Source: Granulosicoccus sp964498925 (lineage in GTDB: Bacteria; Pseudomonadota; Gammaproteobacteria; Granulosicoccales; Granulosicoccaceae). Taken from it: 16,658 nucleotides of DNA. The stretch's first letter is position 1, and every line of letters begins with the position of its first letter. The notes under the pieces are model-generated. The model was not told the DNA's origin. It was given only the letters and a program-made list of their open reading frames with translations, and did no database searches. The translations under genes and the position numbers were made by a program. Where the stretch lies: the NCBI GenBank assembly GCA_964498925.1, contig CAZCKD010000069.1, forward strand, positions 1-16,658. Reading direction: 5' to 3'. Shown piece by piece: positions 13,170 to 16,658 of this stretch.

Positions 13170-14192
13170 ATGCTTAAGAAAACTACGTTAACACTGACGG
13201 CTGGTGCGATCGCACTTGCTCTGTCAATGGGTGCTGCTCAAGCACAAGAAAAAACAAAACTTCGCATCCAGACTCACTTCGCCACAGAAACTCTGTCTGG
13301 TGAGTTGGCCGCTGAGTTCATCGACGACATCACTGTTATGTCTGGTGGCGACATTGAAGTTGAAATGTTTTACGCTGGTTCAGTTGTAAAAGCGGCTGAA
13401 ACTTTTGATGCTGCTGCAACAGGTATCCTCGATTGCGATATGACTGGTGGTGCTTACCAGGTTGGTAAAAACCCAGCTTTCCAATTCTCTGGTGACTTGA
13501 ACGGTGGTTATGCTGATCCGTACACTCAGTATTCTTGGATGCTCCACGGCGGTGGTTACGATGCATTGAACGCTCTTTACAATCCTCAGGATATGGAATT
13601 TGTCGGTTGGTGGATCCCTGGACCAGAATCTCTGGTATCAACTAAGTCGTTTACTGGTGTTGGTGATCTCGAAGGTTGGAAGTTCCGTGCACCTCCTGGT
13701 GTAATCACTAACATCTTCGAAAAGCTGGGCGCTTCACCAATCGTTATGGATTTCAACGAAATCTTCACAGCGTTGGAAACTGGCATCATCGACGGAGCTG
13801 ATGCTTCTACTATTGCTAACAACGTTGGCTTAGGTCTGTATGACATTGCAAAGAACACCAACTATCCTGGTTTCCACTCAATGCCTGCTGATCACCTGGC
13901 TTGCCGTAAAGACATTTGGGATGCCATGCCTGACTCTCACAAACGCATCATGAAAGTTGCGATGCAGGCACTGGGTCTGAAGACAACTACCAAGCAAGGT
14001 ATCGAAATGCAAAAAGCTGCTGCTGAAATGCGTGCAGCTGGTGTAGAGCTGAACACATGGTCAGAAGCAGATATGGCTACTTACCGTGCAGCGGTTGCTT
14101 CTACTTGGGAAGAGTACGCTACTACTCCTGAAGCAAAAGAACTGTTGGGTGCTCACCTGTCATTCTTAAAAGGAATCGGTGCTGTAGAGTAA
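13170..14192 (+). CDS. dctP: TRAP transporter substrate-binding protein (DctP family)
   Basis: This 340-residue periplasmic protein has a clear signal peptide: KK near the start, a hydrophobic stretch at 7-21, and a cleavage site after AQA at about residue 25. The conserved TRAP region GWKFRAPPG (169-177) supplies Arg173, which normally holds the ligand carboxylate, and MDFNEIFTALETGIIDG follows (193-209). The likely ligand is a four-carbon sugar acid, judged only from the adjoining operon. AGGAGA gives a strong ribosome site. Codon choice looks more biased than in neighbours, consistent with high expression. A strong terminator follows, so binding protein should be made in excess over the membrane subunits. 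Confidence 0.85.
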   Translation: MLKKTTLTLTAGAIALALSMGAAQAQEKTKLRIQTHFATETLSGELAAEFIDDITVMSGGDIEVEMFYAGSVVKAAETFDAAATGILDCDMTGGAYQVGKNPAFQFSGDLNGGYADPYTQYSWMLHGGGYDALNALYNPQDMEFVGWWIPGPESLVSTKSFTGVGDLEGWKFRAPPGVITNIFEKLGASPIVMDFNEIFTALETGIIDGADASTIANNVGLGLYDIAKNTNYPGFHSMPADHLACRKDIWDAMPDSHKRIMKVAMQALGLKTTTKQGIEMQKAAAEMRAAGVELNTWSEADMATYRAAVASTWEEYATTPEAKELLGAHLSFLKGIGAVE

Positions 14193-14216
14193 TCTAAGGC
14201 ATAAGTTTCGACCAAG

Positions 14217-14246
14217 AAGGAGACGGCATGAGCCGTCTCCTTTTTT
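14217..14246 (+). terminator. strong intrinsic terminator after dctP
   Basis: AAGGAGACGGC (14217-14227) pairs with GCCGTCTCCTT (14232-14242) around a 4-nt loop, and six T residues run at 14241-14246. An 11-bp stem inside a TRAP operon suggests that most transcripts stop after dctP. Confidence 0.88.
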
Positions 14247-14426
14247 AGTAGTGAACTCCTATCTGAAAACTACTGTTCTGGTATCGAATTCCATCCAGAC
14301 ATTAATTGTTCTTATCAATACATAAGAAAGCGGGCAGGTAGCCGGCTTCATCACGCGATTAATGATTTCCAGATAAAGAAGCAATAAAATTTATTGAGCG
14401 CTTAGAACGTTCGTCTGCGGGGGACT
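14247..14426 (+). other. non-coding spacer between dctP and dctQ
   Basis: This spacer is 180 nt long. It has an AGTAGT/ACTACT inverted repeat just after the terminator and a GGGGGA ribosome site before dctQ. I see no convincing promoter, so dctQ and dctM probably depend on readthrough of the terminator or on an unrecognised promoter. Confidence 0.4.
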
Positions 14427-15281
14427 ATGAAAGAGCAAAAACCAGGCAACATCAAGGAATGGGTTGTCCCATTTCTATTTGTGCTTTGTGCCGGGTGGGC
14501 TATCTGGCATATGCCCGCATACATCGTCGACTTTTGGCCACACGACGAAAGTTCTAGTCTGACGCTGCAAATGACAGAAATGCATAAACGCAAAGACGTC
14601 GCACCTAATTTGCCGGGCGTATTTGGCGGCATGATGGATATCATCGACCTGATCGCCGTACTGCTACTCCCATTCATATTTTACGTTGGTGTAAAAACTC
14701 TGGTGCCGGCGAAAATGGAATTTCAGCTTTATAGCCGTGTTGATAAAATCGCTATGTTCATCGGCCGAATCGTGATGATATTGATAATCTCGATGACTAC
14801 GGTGATGCTGACGGAAGTATTTTTACGCTATGTCGCAGAGAAGCCGACGCTCTGGGCAAATGAACTAACCCTATGGATCGGCGGCTTTGTTTTCATGTTC
14901 TCTGGTGTTTATGCCATGCAGCAACGCAGCCACATCCGAATCTTTATTCTTTATGATGTGCTGCCTCGATGGGCGCAGCATATTTGCGACTCTCTATGGG
15001 TTGCTCTTTTATGGTTCTTTGCTTTTTGTCTGGTGTTTGGAAGTTACAAACAAGTTTTCATTAATAAGCTGTACAAATGGCAAACGTTTGGTACCGCGTT
15101 TGACCCGCCGATACCTGCCACTATTCAGCCGACAATACTCATTGTTATTTGCCTAATTGCAGTGCAAGCGCTGCTTAACCTTATCGCCGATTGGAATCGC
15201 GACCCGAACGATATAATCGAAAAAGACGTGATAGATAAGGAAGAGCTGGAAGCTATCAAAAAGAACGTAGGAGCGAGCTGA
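14427..15281 (+). CDS. dctQ: TRAP transporter small permease subunit, enlarged DctQ
   Basis: This 284-residue inner-membrane protein has about six predicted helices, at about 12-30, 69-90, 112-132, 150-165, 185-206 and 232-252. The last four are the usual DctQ core, with the family signature RYVAEKPTLWANEL (134-147). Ordinary DctQ proteins have about 160-200 residues and four helices, so this one has an extra N-terminal pair of helices. The intervening segment (38-68) is charged. It pairs with an equally enlarged DctM, and its stop overlaps the dctM start (TGATG). It assembles with DctM to form the sodium-driven permease. Confidence 0.83.
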   Translation: MKEQKPGNIKEWVVPFLFVLCAGWAIWHMPAYIVDFWPHDESSSLTLQMTEMHKRKDVAPNLPGVFGGMMDIIDLIAVLLLPFIFYVGVKTLVPAKMEFQLYSRVDKIAMFIGRIVMILIISMTTVMLTEVFLRYVAEKPTLWANELTLWIGGFVFMFSGVYAMQQRSHIRIFILYDVLPRWAQHICDSLWVALLWFFAFCLVFGSYKQVFINKLYKWQTFGTAFDPPIPATIQPTILIVICLIAVQALLNLIADWNRDPNDIIEKDVIDKEELEAIKKNVGAS

Positions 15282-16658
15282 TGGACGTCGGTACTATTTC
15301 AATTGTCCTGATCATCGGGCTTGTATTCCTGCTTGCCATTGGTATGCCATTGGGTTTTGCCTCTGCGGTGTTGGCTGCCCTTGTCATGATCATGAAGTTC
15401 GAGCCAACCTTATTTACCGACCCGATGAGTTTTGGTGAAGGAATGCTGACCGGCAGGCCAGGGACCGGGCCGCTCTATATTCTGACTCAAAAAGTCTATG
15501 ACTTAATGACAGAGTACGTTCTGTTGTCTGTGCCCTTGTTTATCTTCATGGCGGCGCTCCTCGAACGTTCCGGTGTTGCCAAGCAGATGTATGACAGTCT
15601 TAATTTCTGGATGAGTCGATTGCGCGGTGGAATTGCCGTTGTAACTTCATTGATGGCAGTTTTAATGGCAGCAATGTCAGGAATTATCGGGGGTGAAGTT
15701 GTACTGCTTGGCCTTATCGCTTTACCGCAGATGTTGCGCTTGGGCTATAACCAGAACCTTGCGATCGGAACCATTTGTGCATCCGGTTCATTGGGTACTA
15801 TGATTCCACCGTCTATTGTCTTGATCATTTTTGGCCTTATCACAGAGACGTCAATCAAAAAGCTATTTACTGGTGCGTTTGTTCCGGGCTTTATGCTGGC
15901 AAGTTTTATCATCATCTACATTATTGTCCGCACACGACTGGACCCGTCCCAAGCGCCTCTGCCGGAAGAGCGTGAGGATGATTTGCCAGGTGGCGAAAAA
16001 CTCAAGGCGTTTCTGGCCTTTTTATCGATATTAGTGACAGGTTTTACGACGTTGTTGTTGGCGCGCTTGGCGTTTCTGACAGTCACCGGTCGTAATGCAG
16101 GCTCATTAGATGATCCTAAGTTTGAAGCGCCTGCTTTGGGCATGGTTTACCACGCGCCTTATCTACTCGGAATTGTCGTGGCGTGTTTTATTCTCATGTT
16201 TGTTGTCTTTGGCATTAAGCGAACCAAGCTTGGCTGGCATCACGGTAAGGGACTTGTTGCGCCATTCTCTGTAATTTTTATCGTTCTTGGTTCCATTTAC
16301 GGGGGAATCACGGGCATTACAGAAGCGGCGGGTATGGGAGCCCTCGCGGTATTTGTCATTGCTCTGATACGAGGCGAAGCATCGGTGGATCTCGTATGGG
16401 TAAGCATGATGCGTACGCTACGTTCGACAGGAACCATTATTTGGGTAACAGTGGGTGCCGCTGCACTCGCAGGCGCCTATACATTGGCAGGCGGCCCGAC
16501 GTACATTGCCGGTCTTATCGTCGGTGCAGATATGCCGACCATGTCGGTCATATTGATCATGATGGTTATTCTCTTGTTCATGGGTGCGTTTATGGATTGG
16601 GTTGGCATCGTGTTGTTGATCATTCCAGTTTTCTTACCCATTGTGCAGCGATTGCCGA
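15281..16658 (+). CDS. dctM: TRAP transporter large permease subunit DctM, enlarged, 3' end outside the window
   Basis: The frame is open from the ATG that overlaps the dctQ stop to the window end, giving 459 residues without a stop. Helix-rich DctM signatures are clear: VLLSVPLFIFMAALLERSG (80-98), AAMSGIIGGE (130-139), TICASGSLGTMIPPSI (164-179), and GGITGITEAAGMGA (341-354), the counterpart of the usual GGIxTPTEAA. Residues about 242-322 form an extra segment with two hydrophobic stretches (243-265 and 292-312) before that second motif. DctM is usually about 425-430 residues long, so this protein belongs to a larger subtype. It carries the sodium-coupled transport path. Confidence 0.87.
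   Translation, partial: MDVGTISIVLIIGLVFLLAIGMPLGFASAVLAALVMIMKFEPTLFTDPMSFGEGMLTGRPGTGPLYILTQKVYDLMTEYVLLSVPLFIFMAALLERSGVAKQMYDSLNFWMSRLRGGIAVVTSLMAVLMAAMSGIIGGEVVLLGLIALPQMLRLGYNQNLAIGTICASGSLGTMIPPSIVLIIFGLITETSIKKLFTGAFVPGFMLASFIIIYIIVRTRLDPSQAPLPEEREDDLPGGEKLKAFLAFLSILVTGFTTLLLARLAFLTVTGRNAGSLDDPKFEAPALGMVYHAPYLLGIVVACFILMFVVFGIKRTKLGWHHGKGLVAPFSVIFIVLGSIYGGITGITEAAGMGALAVFVIALIRGEASVDLVWVSMMRTLRSTGTIIWVTVGAAALAGAYTLAGGPTYIAGLIVGADMPTMSVILIMMVILLFMGAFMDWVGIVLLIIPVFLPIVQRLP

Noticed and set aside
13336..14677. Minus-strand frames opposite dctP and dctQ
   Set aside because: They overlap strongly supported genes and are composition shadows of the biased codons on the other strand.
15775..16143. 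Alternative frames within dctM
   Set aside because: The dctM frame is continuous from 15281 to the window end with all family motifs, so these are out-of-frame shadows.

Overview
The window looks like a chromosomal segment of a proteobacterium, most likely a marine-type gammaproteobacterium. That placement is inferred from the gene families (TRAP transporter, LacI/GntR-type regulator, acid-sugar kinase, TauE/SafE permeases, GFA and YjbR proteins) and middling GC. No rRNA, tRNA, insertion sequence or CRISPR array was seen.

Left block (1-3959): the 3' part of a CoA-acylating aldehyde dehydrogenase resembling SauS overlaps an AMP-forming acyl-CoA ligase resembling SauT by 4 nt. Two divergent TauE/SafE permeases follow. 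Together these suggest sulfoacetate activation to sulfoacetyl-CoA, reduction to sulfoacetaldehyde, and export of sulfite or a sulfonate. The enzyme that would release sulfite (Xsc) is not in the window. The substrate assignment is an inference.

Middle block (3960-9138): a patchwork of short, mostly single-gene units that appears more AT-rich. It holds two GFA/CENP-V zinc proteins, a small HD-type (p)ppGpp-hydrolase-like protein, a GNAT acetyltransferase, a P-loop adenylate-kinase-like protein, a DMT/EamA-like permease, a small cupin, a YjbR/MmcQ protein and a HemJ/CopD-like four-helix membrane protein. It reads like an accessory region between two catabolic loci. One gap (6108-6416) carries a promoter-like sequence, a 21-codon leader-like ORF with a run of Ile codons and a Trp-Trp pair, and a strong intrinsic terminator just ahead of the P-loop gene. 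This is a candidate attenuator or sRNA.

Right block (9107-16658): a four-carbon acid-sugar (threonate/erythronate type) locus. A LacI/GntR-type regulator is divergent from an overlapping operon of an LtnD-like dehydrogenase, a DUF1537 3-oxo-tetronate kinase (OtnK-like) and a class II aldolase-fold decarboxylase (OtnC-like). A TRAP transporter follows: DctP, a strong terminator, an enlarged DctQ, and an enlarged DctM cut by the window end. The expected route is import by TRAP, oxidation, isomerisation (OtnI, not seen here), phosphorylation, then decarboxylation to dihydroxyacetone phosphate. A LacI-type operator lies in the divergent promoter, and a different perfect palindrome lies at the predicted dctP start site.
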